Assembly: GCA_024401435.1 (NCBI GenBank)
Contig: JAKSLB010000004.1
Coordinates: forward strand, 62,001-126,000
DNA length: 64,000 nucleotides
From: Paludibacteraceae bacterium
GTDB taxonomy: Bacteria; Bacteroidota; Bacteroidia; Bacteroidales; Paludibacteraceae
Direction: 5' to 3'
Below, one piece after another: positions 33,637-42,843 of the stretch. The notes below the pieces were generated by a model. It did not search any database, was not told the origin of the DNA, and worked only from the letters and a program-made list of their open reading frames with translations. Within the stretch, counting starts at the first letter, position 1; the number at the start of each line of letters is the position of its first letter. A program made the translations under genes and the position numbers.

Positions 33637-34812
33637 ATGGAACATATAGTCGACCGGTTATTTACACGCAGCATGTTTGTAAAGAATTTTTCTAATGCAA
33701 ACAACTCTTTACAAATAAGTTTGCATTCTATTTTGAAGAAATGGGCAAAACGAACAAAACAACAAATGTTATTTAATGCTCTGACATCTTCAGACTTTCC
33801 TTCAAAAATTTTTTCATTTAATGATCATTTCGCCGCTTTAATCGAATCTCTCAGTAAACACAGCAATGGGGCTGGTACATGGAAAAGCGGTATACCTTCA
33901 GATTTAACGACAATGACATTTAATGATATTGCTTTTGTTCCTGGTAAAGACACATACGCTCTTGTTTGGAAATTTGAAAAAGAATTTAAGATGCTTAAAC
34001 CTGAAGATACCAAAGCTGTCTTATTTAATAAGTCTGATTTAAAGAACTTTGTTGATAGCAGTGATGTATCAGATGTTTTATTCTTTTCTTATAAGAAAGC
34101 AAATAATAAAACTGTTTCAAATTCTACAGAATCCAAAAAACAAATCTCAGGGCTGTCAGAAGAAAGTTTATCCCGATCAAAAATATCGAGTTATAATAAA
34201 GGTTTTAATAAAGTAATCCCTATGACTTATGTGAGTCAAGGGAGAGACGCGACAGGTTGTTTGAGAGCATCTACAAAAATGATCAATGGGTTTTTTAATA
34301 AAGAGGTTTTACCACCCCGAGGTGATACAAGTCAGGCGCACTGTATTATTGATAGATATGGAATGCAGTATCCTGGGGATAAGAAAAATAAGACTACTGT
34401 CAGAGTTAATACACGTGCTATGTACGCCGCTTTACTATATATACACAATTGTCTTGACCGTAAGCGCCCAGTATTAGCAGGTATCAATTATAAATTAATA
34501 CCTATTAGAAACAATGACGATGTTACAGATCATTTTATTGTTATCAATGGTTATGGAAAAGACTCTTATGGAGAATATTTGACCATTTTGGATCCTGCGG
34601 ATAAATATACAGAACACCATTTGGTAAAGATGTACGTACACGATGGCGCAGATAAAAAGGGTGTTTATCCTATGTCTGAGGCAAGTGACCAAAAAGATAG
34701 CAAATGTTATAAAGATAACTATCAATTAACTCAGATCCGTGTGTATACAGATGATAACTTTGAACAGATTACAGGGATGAAACAAATTACTGCAGAACAA
34801 TTGCCTAGATAA
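33637..34812 (+). CDS. C39/papain-like cysteine protease, packaged candidate
   Basis: The 391-residue protein has the tag with VKNFSNAN at residues 15-22. The C-terminal half resembles a C39-type cysteine peptidase: a Cys in DATGCLRAS (Cys208), a His in VTDHFIVINGYG (His299) and an Asp in ILDPAD (Asp319). Those three are the expected catalytic triad. Such domains cut peptides or isopeptide bonds. A packaged protease could process a host or capsid target after injection. The start at 33637 has GGAG six bases upstream. Confidence 0.55.
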   Translation: MEHIVDRLFTRSMFVKNFSNANNSLQISLHSILKKWAKRTKQQMLFNALTSSDFPSKIFSFNDHFAALIESLSKHSNGAGTWKSGIPSDLTTMTFNDIAFVPGKDTYALVWKFEKEFKMLKPEDTKAVLFNKSDLKNFVDSSDVSDVLFFSYKKANNKTVSNSTESKKQISGLSEESLSRSKISSYNKGFNKVIPMTYVSQGRDATGCLRASTKMINGFFNKEVLPPRGDTSQAHCIIDRYGMQYPGDKKNKTTVRVNTRAMYAALLYIHNCLDRKRPVLAGINYKLIPIRNNDDVTDHFIVINGYGKDSYGEYLTILDPADKYTEHHLVKMYVHDGADKKGVYPMSEASDQKDSKCYKDNYQLTQIRVYTDDNFEQITGMKQITAEQLPR

Positions 34813-34846
34813 TATCTAGTATCGTCTTAAGGAGGTGAACAAAAGA

Positions 34847-35617
34847 ATGGAAGCTCTATTAAATATAGATCCACAACATACATATTCTTTGTGTATATTG
34901 TTGATTGTTATAACCACTTGTCTTGCAACATTGGTATTGATACTTTGTCGTTTCTTTAAAATCTTAAAAGTTCAACGAGTAGAAACCAAAGCGGGTACGC
35001 TTTCCTTTGCATCTCCTAAAGACGGAATGTCTTTGTTTGCTATGGATAAAGAAGATTCAAATGTGATATTTTCTCCTGATGATTGGTCTAGACATTCATA
35101 TTTTAATCTTCTTGCAAATTTAAAAACAAAGGGTGTTAAAGTAGAGTGCAGTTCACCTGTTAAAGCGCAATTTATCAGTGAATATATGAAGATATATTGT
35201 TCCATCTACTATGATTCTTTGTTGGCTTGGACTGAGACTTTGGTTAAAGAAGACGGAAAAGGTTTGGAACAGGTTGCTGCTGTCATGCAGAAAATAGAGA
35301 AAAATAGTCTTGATATGCTAAGACAGTCTCGTGTATACATTTTTGCTAACGGTAAAGAATACCTTGTTCCAATCCCCAGAATTCTTATTGAAAAATTTAC
35401 TGACCAGTATAGTTTTACGCAAGCTGCGGGGTTTGATACATTGGAAATGTCTTTGGACAGTAAATATTATGCAGGATGGAGAGTGCAATTAAATTGCATG
35501 CTTGCACAACTGTACACAATCACCGCCACAAACTTCATTGGAATGAATGCAGCAATCAAAACCTTAAACGGTGAACTGGATCATTATTTTGAAGATTTTG
35601 CAAAAAACTTAAATTAA
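34847..35617 (+). CDS. Membrane-anchored protein, 256 aa
   Basis: The N-terminus has one strong membrane helix (about residues 17-40, SLCILLIVITTCLATLVLIL) followed by a soluble alpha/beta domain. A GGAGGTG site ten bases before the ATG supports 34847. The NF[SA] motif is absent; it may be an envelope or inner-head protein. Function unknown. Confidence 0.55.
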   Translation: MEALLNIDPQHTYSLCILLIVITTCLATLVLILCRFFKILKVQRVETKAGTLSFASPKDGMSLFAMDKEDSNVIFSPDDWSRHSYFNLLANLKTKGVKVECSSPVKAQFISEYMKIYCSIYYDSLLAWTETLVKEDGKGLEQVAAVMQKIEKNSLDMLRQSRVYIFANGKEYLVPIPRILIEKFTDQYSFTQAAGFDTLEMSLDSKYYAGWRVQLNCMLAQLYTITATNFIGMNAAIKTLNGELDHYFEDFAKNLN

Positions 35618-35645
35618 GTCATTGCTATCCTGTATATTTAGATAA
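35614..35645 (+). promoter_or_regulatory. Weak match to the AAATCCTGT promoter motif
   Basis: TTAAGTCATTGCTATCCTGT with TATATTTAGAT resembles the elements at 18061 and 42747. The same bases can form an imperfect hairpin (CATTG-TATC with GATA-CAATG), so function as a promoter is uncertain. It lies before the protease gene. Confidence 0.35.
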
Positions 35646-35682
35646 CAATGTTATTACACCCCTGCACTCTTAGGAGTTAGAT

Positions 35683-36705
35683 ATGATCACACGTGATGCT
35701 GACTTGATTGTCAGAATGATTGACTTTACTAAACCTGGTGTTGGTACTAATCAGTTTATGTCAAAAGACTCTTTCATAGAAAATGTCATAAACAATGATT
35801 ATCATAAAAAACGTCTTAAAAATGGTATGTTAAAATGTTTACTGACACACCAGGGACGTGATTTTGCAGACAACAACCGTACAGGTACACCATATGATGA
35901 CATCCTTGCAACACACCCTGATATGTGTGGTGTTATGCGGGATGTCTGGATCGAAGGTGATTCTGCATATGCAGCAATTGATTTGTTCGATCCTGTTGCT
36001 TTTCCTGCTGCAGGTAAAGTAAAAGAACTTATCAAAAAAGGAACCTATGTAGGTGTTTCAATGGCAACAGAGTCTATTGAAGGACCACAGGGTAACTATG
36101 AAATTAAAGAACTTATCGGATGTGATTTCACTCTTGATAATTTCTTCATTGGAAGCGGTATCGTTACTATCAAGAAAAACTTCAGTCGTGGTAAGAACGG
36201 TTCCATTATTATGAACTTCTCCAATACCCCTGACAAAGAAAGATCATCTATTATTAAAGATAATTTTTCACTGAGGGAAATTATTAGAGAATCAAAAATG
36301 CCATATTATATGGTATTATCCAAACGTATCGTAGAAGCAATTACTGTGCTGAAAAACTTATCTCCGGAATTGATTAAAAAGAGCGCGCCCCAAATTAAAG
36401 CTTATATCAATGATATGATCTATAATTGGACAGCTGATGCACTTGTAAATCCGGGGCGGATTAACATTGCATTAGGTTTAAGAATCAATCGTTATTTGGA
36501 AAACCCACAAATTGCCAGTAGCTTCAATCAACGTATCAATATGATTAAGAACACCTATTCCAGAATGGGTTTTCTATCTAAAGTGCACCAAGCTAACTTA
36601 AATACCCTCATGGAAGAGCTACTGGACTCTCTATGGTCTTTCATCTGTAAGAAAGCAGGGATAGATAAAACTCTGTTAGCTGGTGTGAACCCAACAGAAA
36701 AATAA
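35683..36705 (+). CDS. Prohead maturation protease, 340 aa
   Basis: The N-terminal 165 residues fit a herpesvirus/T4 gp21-type serine protease: LLTHQGRD with candidate His56 and GTYVGVSMATE with candidate Ser126. The 70-residue spacing is typical. It then has KKNFSRGKNGS (166-168), MNFSNT (178-180) and DNFSLRE (194-196), three copies of the motif found in about twenty head proteins; self-cleavage there is plausible. The C-terminal 140 residues would be a scaffold-binding or delivery region. Position is before the scaffold-like genes and major capsid gene. Confidence 0.7.
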   Translation: MITRDADLIVRMIDFTKPGVGTNQFMSKDSFIENVINNDYHKKRLKNGMLKCLLTHQGRDFADNNRTGTPYDDILATHPDMCGVMRDVWIEGDSAYAAIDLFDPVAFPAAGKVKELIKKGTYVGVSMATESIEGPQGNYEIKELIGCDFTLDNFFIGSGIVTIKKNFSRGKNGSIIMNFSNTPDKERSSIIKDNFSLREIIRESKMPYYMVLSKRIVEAITVLKNLSPELIKKSAPQIKAYINDMIYNWTADALVNPGRINIALGLRINRYLENPQIASSFNQRINMIKNTYSRMGFLSKVHQANLNTLMEELLDSLWSFICKKAGIDKTLLAGVNPTEK

Positions 36706-36725
36706 TTATGATGGAGAAATTTATC

Positions 36726-38897
36726 ATGGACGATATCCACACTGAAGCTTTTGATAATGTTGCACCAATCCTTAATGTAGCAAGCATTGCAAGCTATCTT
36801 GATCCCAATTTAGTTGACAGTAACACTATCGAAGCTATTGCTGAAAGAACCGGTACTCCCACTGATTTGGTAGAGTCCATGGTAGAAGCCGTGTCTGAAG
36901 TGAAAGACCTTTTGTCTCAAGAAAATACAGACAAACAAGCTGTTCAACAACAGTTCTCTCGTTTTGTCAAACAATTGGGTAGAGAACTGGGACGTGTTCC
37001 TGAACGACGTCATTTTAGTAATCCAGTAGCTACTGCAGAAATCCTTCATGCGGTAAGCACTGACTGTATTCAAAACTTTAGCCATGACTCCCCTATCGTT
37101 AAAGATTTCTCGAACAGTCTTGGTGAAAATAAAGAGCTCGTGATTAGTTCTTTGAATGCTATGCATAAAAACTATGCGCGTACAGTTAATTTTGCTAACC
37201 CAAGAGTTATCAAAAAAGCTGTTCAAGGAACCCAGGCTCTAAACAAGATGGTGAAGGAAGCAGCTAATAAATCAGCTGCAGAAGCTGCTGTTAAAAAGAT
37301 AGACAATCTTGCTAAAACAAATTCTGAAGTGCAGAAAGTTGTTACAGACGTAATTAAAGAAAATGCACCGCGGGTTTATGGTGAAGCAGGGAAAGACATC
37401 GTAAAACAGTTAGAATCTGTTGTAAAAGACGCCAAACCTGGTGATGTAGTTAATGCTGTAAAAAATGCAACAGGTGATTATCTGAAAGCATTTAAGCAAA
37501 ATATTCTTGGGGTGGGCGTCAGTGCTGATCTTTGGAATTTTAAAGATCTTGTTAATTTAAAACTCCTCTCAAAAGATTCTGCAAAATTATTGGAGAGTAC
37601 AGGTGTTCGAGGCGAAACCTTAGCAGATGCGCTGAAAAACGGAAATCTCGCTATGGAAATCACAAAAGACATCGAAAAACAACTTTTAGATCTGAGAACA
37701 ATGACTGCTAAAATTGAGAAAGCTGCTCGTGAAGGAGCAATGTTCCCTGAAGGATGCTTACCTCCAGAAACAATACAGAAATTAGAAAAGCAGTTAAATA
37801 AACAGTTGAGTGCTAACAATAAGTTTATTGAGAAAAAGGTTCTTCCAGAAGCAAAGCGGTTACAGGATGTTCTTAACAATAGACAGGAAGCTTATCAACA
37901 GCTGTCCAATCTTTTAGCGGAATCCGGTGAGACATCGTCGAAAGCAATAGAAAAAATTCTTCCTAAAGACTATGTAAAGAGTGCTTCAGGAAAGAAATTA
38001 TTAGAACAATTGAAACGTGCAGAGTCTGTAGAAGAGCAACAAAAGGTTGTTCGTTCTATTAGAGAAGATCTTAGCAAATCAAATCAAGCGTTATCTGATT
38101 CTATAAAACAATGTCAGTCATTATCATACGAGACAACGAAGGTTGCAGATGAAGCTGCTACTGCTACTAAAGAAGTTCAAGCAGGAGTACAGCGTACTGT
38201 TGAACCAAGTGCGGATGAAATTATGGCTAACCTTGACAAAATGTCCAACGAGCAGAGAGCTGCACTTAACAAATACATGTTTAAAGATGTTACAAGTACT
38301 GCTGCTACGGAAGCAGCTCAAAAAGACATTGAAGAAGCTAAAGTTGTTGCTAAAGGTATTAAAGAAAAACTAGCTTCTGCAGGTAAAAAAGCTTTGGTTG
38401 GTACTGCTTTAGTTGGGGTTCCATCAGCTTTGATTTGGGCGGGTACAGGATCCGAAGATGATTTCTTAGGACAAAGATTGTTCCTGTACGATATTGATCA
38501 AGCAGAAAAACTCCGTGTCCAGGTTCAAGATCTTGAAAACCAGATCAAGCAACAGCAAAATGAACTTGTACGTGAAAATGAAGAACTGGTTGCAATGTCT
38601 CAGTCCGCTGAACAGAAGAACTTTTCAGCGGGTAGTATTTTAAAATCATTAGCTAAAGGAACCTTAACAGTTAGTGCAGTAGCTGCATCTGGTGCTGCCA
38701 CAGTTTATGGCGTAGCTGCAGTCAGAGATAAAATTCTTCGTATCAAAGCTCGAGAAAAAGAATTAGCGAACACTGTTAAAATGTATCGTATTAAGAAAAG
38801 TGAACTTAACCATACATTGCATAGAATGAACACTGCTGCAAAAAGATTCCAGTATGGGTATGATTATACCTTACCAGAACTTGCAAATGCCAGGTAA
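36726..38897 (+). CDS. Large coiled-coil internal/scaffold-like protein, 723 aa
   Basis: This is a long Ala/Lys/Glu-rich helical protein with RHFS, QNFS, VNFA and KNFS sites. It has two hydrophobic segments: GKKALVGTALVGVPSALIWA and, after KNFSAG, TLTVSAVAASGAATVYGVAA. Coiled coils and multiple cleavage sites suit a scaffold or internal protein dismantled by the protease. ATG at 36726 follows GGAG by nine bases; an ATG at 36708 is also possible. Confidence 0.6.
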   Translation: MDDIHTEAFDNVAPILNVASIASYLDPNLVDSNTIEAIAERTGTPTDLVESMVEAVSEVKDLLSQENTDKQAVQQQFSRFVKQLGRELGRVPERRHFSNPVATAEILHAVSTDCIQNFSHDSPIVKDFSNSLGENKELVISSLNAMHKNYARTVNFANPRVIKKAVQGTQALNKMVKEAANKSAAEAAVKKIDNLAKTNSEVQKVVTDVIKENAPRVYGEAGKDIVKQLESVVKDAKPGDVVNAVKNATGDYLKAFKQNILGVGVSADLWNFKDLVNLKLLSKDSAKLLESTGVRGETLADALKNGNLAMEITKDIEKQLLDLRTMTAKIEKAAREGAMFPEGCLPPETIQKLEKQLNKQLSANNKFIEKKVLPEAKRLQDVLNNRQEAYQQLSNLLAESGETSSKAIEKILPKDYVKSASGKKLLEQLKRAESVEEQQKVVRSIREDLSKSNQALSDSIKQCQSLSYETTKVADEAATATKEVQAGVQRTVEPSADEIMANLDKMSNEQRAALNKYMFKDVTSTAATEAAQKDIEEAKVVAKGIKEKLASAGKKALVGTALVGVPSALIWAGTGSEDDFLGQRLFLYDIDQAEKLRVQVQDLENQIKQQQNELVRENEELVAMSQSAEQKNFSAGSILKSLAKGTLTVSAVAASGAATVYGVAAVRDKILRIKAREKELANTVKMYRIKKSELNHTLHRMNTAAKRFQYGYDYTLPELANAR

Positions 38898-38913
38898 TTA
38901 AGGAGTATATATT

Positions 38914-39894
38914 ATGCAGTTAACACAAGCACACGCGCTTTATGGTACACAGCTGATATCAAATACTTTGAAAGATGCTGGTATGTTAGAGGAAAATAAA
39001 GCGCTCTATATTAAAGCAGAAGACTTAGAAGATGCTATCTATGCATGTAAGAACATCGAGAAGATTCAGGAAAAAATAGGCAACATCCAATCACAAATTG
39101 ATGCTTTAGACCACAAGATGTCCGACCTTGAAGCTGATATTCAAAATGCTCTGTTGGTTGAAGATCAACATTTGTCAGACATATCAGTAAATAAAAACTT
39201 TTCTGTACCAACAGCTATTTCAAGCGTATGGTCAAAAATAAAACCTTTTATCGAGATGATAAAAACAGGATACACTAAAGTACCAAAAACTTTAAAAATC
39301 ATTTTAAGCGGATTTGCTGTTCTTGGTGCTACATATTTTATTACTGCACTTCCCGGGATGTGTAAAGCATTTCTAGATGCAGAAAGAGAAAAGAAAGCCC
39401 TTGAACAACGTGTTGCTGAAATAAATACAGATGAGCTCTTAGTTGAAAAAGAAAGACTTTTAAGTTATCTTTTAGATTTAAAAGAAGCTGATGATGCAAA
39501 ACAGAAACAAGATCTTGTATTAGCATTACCCGCCCCAGAAGAAGAGACGACAGTTAGTGATGTAGCTGTTGACAATGATGTTACAGAGCCTGTTACTGAT
39601 ATTCCACAAATCAGCTTTTCCAAACAAAATTTTAGTGTTGATGGAAACGTGTTAGATAAGTTAACTCAGTATTTTCTATCACTCAAACCCGACGCAAAAA
39701 AATTAGGTGAGGGGGTATTGAGCTACATTATTATACATTATGTTGGTAACATGCTGAATACAATAGATAGCTTGACAACAGAAAAAGCGAAACAGCTGAT
39801 CAGCTCACCAGAGACACCTGAGGTTACTGAGGAGTCTGTAGAGCTAAAACCACTTCTAATGAGGAATGGAGATATTCAAAATGAACAACAATGA
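38914..39894 (+). CDS. Coiled-coil membrane-segment head protein, 326 aa
   Basis: The N-terminal part is a coiled coil (about 40-75). KNFSVPTA (about residue 92) is followed by an amphipathic region and a membrane-like helix IILSGFAVLGATYFITALPG, then another coil and KQNFSVDGN. Two motifs would release a hydrophobic middle piece. Function unknown. Confidence 0.55.
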   Translation: MQLTQAHALYGTQLISNTLKDAGMLEENKALYIKAEDLEDAIYACKNIEKIQEKIGNIQSQIDALDHKMSDLEADIQNALLVEDQHLSDISVNKNFSVPTAISSVWSKIKPFIEMIKTGYTKVPKTLKIILSGFAVLGATYFITALPGMCKAFLDAEREKKALEQRVAEINTDELLVEKERLLSYLLDLKEADDAKQKQDLVLALPAPEEETTVSDVAVDNDVTEPVTDIPQISFSKQNFSVDGNVLDKLTQYFLSLKPDAKKLGEGVLSYIIIHYVGNMLNTIDSLTTEKAKQLISSPETPEVTEESVELKPLLMRNGDIQNEQQ

Positions 39895-41152
39895 TATTGT
39901 TTTGCAAGAAAAAGATCTCCAGGGTGAACATGTTAATTTTGTTCTGCCCGCTATACCTCTTATTTGGAGTGCAATTAAAGCTATTGCAGGAGTAGTCGGT
40001 GTAATTTTATTTGCAAAAGACGTTTATAAATTTGTAACAGAAACAGTTCCTAATTTAATATCAAAATTAAATAAATATAAGAAAGCTTTACAAGAAGCCG
40101 CCCCTAAACAGAAGGAAATTGATAAGAAGCGTGAACGATTGATTGAGCAGCAAAAGAAATACGTACAGAAAATGATTCCGATGCTTGCTGAATTGGTACA
40201 TATTTCTGAAGAGAATCCATCTTTATATAAAATGGATCCGCAGAAGAAAGCTTTCATTGTTCAACTTAATGATTTCTTTCAGGGGCCCGCTTTTAAAAAT
40301 TTATTGGAAAATAATGAACTGTCAGAACTTGACGCTCAAAAGCTTCAATCTCTTATGAGTGATTTTCAGAACACAGGCTTTATAAAAGAAGAACATGCAG
40401 AAGCATCTGCAGATTCAAGTGTATTGAAAAGCGCTGCAGAAATGGGGTTGAGCTTTGCAGGTTTTGAGCTGATGTTGCAATCCGAAAAAGACGCTGCTTT
40501 ACTTGGTGGAAAGCTGGTTTCAAAAGCAGGAGAAACTGCAATCAAAAAAGGTGCAGAAACAGCTGCGAGTAAAGCAATGATGGGTGCTGGTAAGACATTA
40601 GCTTTTGCAGGGAAAGCGTCTGCAAAATTATATAGTATGGCAGGTTTTGCAATAACTGCTGTTATTTTAGACGGTTTACCGTGGATAGCTAACTCTGCTT
40701 TAGACAGTAAGTTTGAAAAATTGAGTAAAGACCAGTTGACATATGATAAAACCATGTTAGAACTGGATCAAGCTGAAAACGTCATTACACAACAATTATC
40801 ACAGTACCAAGCTATGATTGAAACGGATATAAAAACACTTCGTGATAAAGCTAAAGAATCAGATTTATCTCCTCAGAAGAGAGAAATGTTGGAAAAACGT
40901 TTAACCAAGTTGGAAAAGTCTTTAGCTGAAGTACAACAAACAAAAAACTTCTCTGTTGCAAGCACTGCATGGGAAGCAACTAAGTTAGTTGGGAATGCAG
41001 CTAAAACAATTTTAAGCAACAAAACTGTTGATGCAGCTCTTGTTGGTATGGTTGCAGGTATGGCCATAGAAAAATATCGTACCAAGAAAGAGAAAGAAGA
41101 AGCTGAAAGACTTCTGATGGAACAAGCACGTCTGATGAAGAAGTTTCGGTGA
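39881..41152 (+). CDS. Membrane-segment head protein, 423 aa
   Basis: The start at 39881 (MNNNDIVLQEKD) has GGAG nine bases upstream, inside the preceding gene's end. A hydrophobic N-terminal segment (LPAIPLIWSAIKAIAGVVGV) is followed by a coiled coil, an Ala-rich amphipathic region and TKNFSVAST (about residue 354), then a second hydrophobic stretch. It overlaps the previous gene by 14 bases. Function unknown. Confidence 0.55.
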   Translation: MNNNDIVLQEKDLQGEHVNFVLPAIPLIWSAIKAIAGVVGVILFAKDVYKFVTETVPNLISKLNKYKKALQEAAPKQKEIDKKRERLIEQQKKYVQKMIPMLAELVHISEENPSLYKMDPQKKAFIVQLNDFFQGPAFKNLLENNELSELDAQKLQSLMSDFQNTGFIKEEHAEASADSSVLKSAAEMGLSFAGFELMLQSEKDAALLGGKLVSKAGETAIKKGAETAASKAMMGAGKTLAFAGKASAKLYSMAGFAITAVILDGLPWIANSALDSKFEKLSKDQLTYDKTMLELDQAENVITQQLSQYQAMIETDIKTLRDKAKESDLSPQKREMLEKRLTKLEKSLAEVQQTKNFSVASTAWEATKLVGNAAKTILSNKTVDAALVGMVAGMAIEKYRTKKEKEEAERLLMEQARLMKKFR

Positions 41153-41171
41153 ATAAACAGGAGATATTCTT

Positions 41172-42743
41172 ATGGATATGTTAAATACAAATGAACCACT
41201 GACTGATGCACCTATGCTTGATCGTATGGTCGTACCGCCACAGAATCCGCTTGCAACTGCAAACATGTTAAATCTAATGGACCCACTTAAAATCGGTGAA
41301 GAAGAACGTTCAATGTTAGCTGATGCTACTGGACTTCAACATCAATTTATTGATAAAGTTTTACACGTAATAGACAGATCCTCTGATGAATGTGTCAACT
41401 TTTCATTTGCAGTAGCGAAAGAAAATCTGTCTTCACGTGTAAACTTATTATGCAATGCTGTCAATTTTTCTGAGTTACCACAATTGGAACCAGTTGATGC
41501 TAACGTAAAACTGTTTGAAGTAGCAAACATTGTTCCATTATTTAGTGATGAAGTGATTGCAGAAGGTAATCCTGAAGCCATTGCAGACATCGTATCTAAA
41601 GCGACAGGTGTTGATAAAGATCAAGCAAAAGAAGTTATTAGTGTCGCACAGCGTTTTGATCAGGAACAGTTTTTATCAGATAAATCTGAAAATGAAGACT
41701 TCAGACCAATTTTAAATATGACAAGCGATGATTCTGATGTACAGGATGTTTATGATTCCTGGCATGCAGTAAAAACAGACATCGCAGAATCTGCATCATA
41801 TGGTGCAACTGAAGCAATACAGGAAATTGCTTTGGGTCTTTGTGGAGATGATGTCAAGATAGTACCTATGTCAGTAGACTATGAGCAGATGAAAACTGAA
41901 GACAGTCTTAGTCTACATGTAGCATCATCTACATCTGTATCAGCTATCGCGCAGTTAGCTGTCTCTATTGCTGACACAATTGTAATGAAAGCTGCAGCTG
42001 AGTTAGAAGAGGACAAGTCTGAAAAATTTGATGATGAGTCCATTGAAAACAGCATTGTTGCTGGTACATGCTTACAGAATTTTTCATCTATCAGAGAAGA
42101 ATATTTTATCAAGCAAAGTACAGAAGAAATTGATCAGTTGAAAAGTGATTTTGCAAAATATTTATGTATGTTAGGTAACAAATTCAATCTTGAGGATGGT
42201 TTCTGGGCAGGACTATGTGATTTCATTTCCAGACACAGTCATGTCTATGGAGAACATTTAGGTAATATCTTAGTAAAAGTGTTACCGACAAAGGTCCAAA
42301 CTAGAAACAAACAATTTTTGTTTGGTGTCTGTGCTGACAATAGAAATGATATGCTTAAAGTTTTTCAGTGTAATCTAACTAAGAGTGATGCTATAGACCT
42401 TGTATCCAAAGATGTAGAAAACAACTATATGTTATGCTTAGGCGTAGCTGTATATGCTTGGATAAAGGTCTGTGATGGAATGATTACAGCATTGGACAAC
42501 ACAGATAAAAGTTTGTTAGCTCAACTGGAAACTACAGAGAACAATATTGTTGAGTCCATTGTAAAATATGGTACATCTTTACAAGGTTGTGTTTCTAATC
42601 ATAATTTTTCAGAATCAGAAGACATTATGTCATACGATGATGCTTTAACTGATGAATTACCAGATGAAGATAATTTAGAAGGTGAAGCAAAGTATTTAAG
42701 AGACGATCTGGTCTCTGCTGATCAGTCTGCATTGATAAATTAA
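41172..42743 (+). CDS. Acidic head-associated protein, 523 aa
   Basis: An acidic helical protein with VNFS twice, QNFSSIREE and HNFSESED sites. No known domain is recognised. GGAGATATTC lies upstream of its ATG, and the promoter motif at 42747 starts four bases after its stop. It may be a scaffold or internal protein. Confidence 0.55.
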   Translation: MDMLNTNEPLTDAPMLDRMVVPPQNPLATANMLNLMDPLKIGEEERSMLADATGLQHQFIDKVLHVIDRSSDECVNFSFAVAKENLSSRVNLLCNAVNFSELPQLEPVDANVKLFEVANIVPLFSDEVIAEGNPEAIADIVSKATGVDKDQAKEVISVAQRFDQEQFLSDKSENEDFRPILNMTSDDSDVQDVYDSWHAVKTDIAESASYGATEAIQEIALGLCGDDVKIVPMSVDYEQMKTEDSLSLHVASSTSVSAIAQLAVSIADTIVMKAAAELEEDKSEKFDDESIENSIVAGTCLQNFSSIREEYFIKQSTEEIDQLKSDFAKYLCMLGNKFNLEDGFWAGLCDFISRHSHVYGEHLGNILVKVLPTKVQTRNKQFLFGVCADNRNDMLKVFQCNLTKSDAIDLVSKDVENNYMLCLGVAVYAWIKVCDGMITALDNTDKSLLAQLETTENNIVESIVKYGTSLQGCVSNHNFSESEDIMSYDDALTDELPDEDNLEGEAKYLRDDLVSADQSALIN

Positions 42744-42746
42744 AAA

Positions 42747-42775
42747 TTGAGTCATTCAAATCCTGTTATTATAGA
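42747..42775 (+). promoter_or_regulatory. Rightward promoter candidate (AAATCCTGT motif)
   Basis: TTGAGTCATTCAAATCCTGT followed by TATTATAGAA is the best match to the 18061 element, sharing GTCATTCAAATCCTGT exactly. It lies about 70 bases before the 42844 start, in a gap of 100 bases. Confidence 0.6.
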
Positions 42776-42824
42776 AGAACTCTAACTGAGCGTCTTCGAA
42801 AGTATACAATTAGATTAGAGTTCT
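42776..42824 (+). other. 5' leader hairpin downstream of the promoter
   Basis: AGAACTCTAA (42776-42785) pairs with TTAGAGTTCT (42815-42824), closing a 29-base loop. It would sit at the 5' end of the transcript made from the 42747 promoter, a place where stem-loops often protect mRNA. Confidence 0.5.
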
Positions 42825-42843
42825 CATTGTGAGGTAGTTTACT

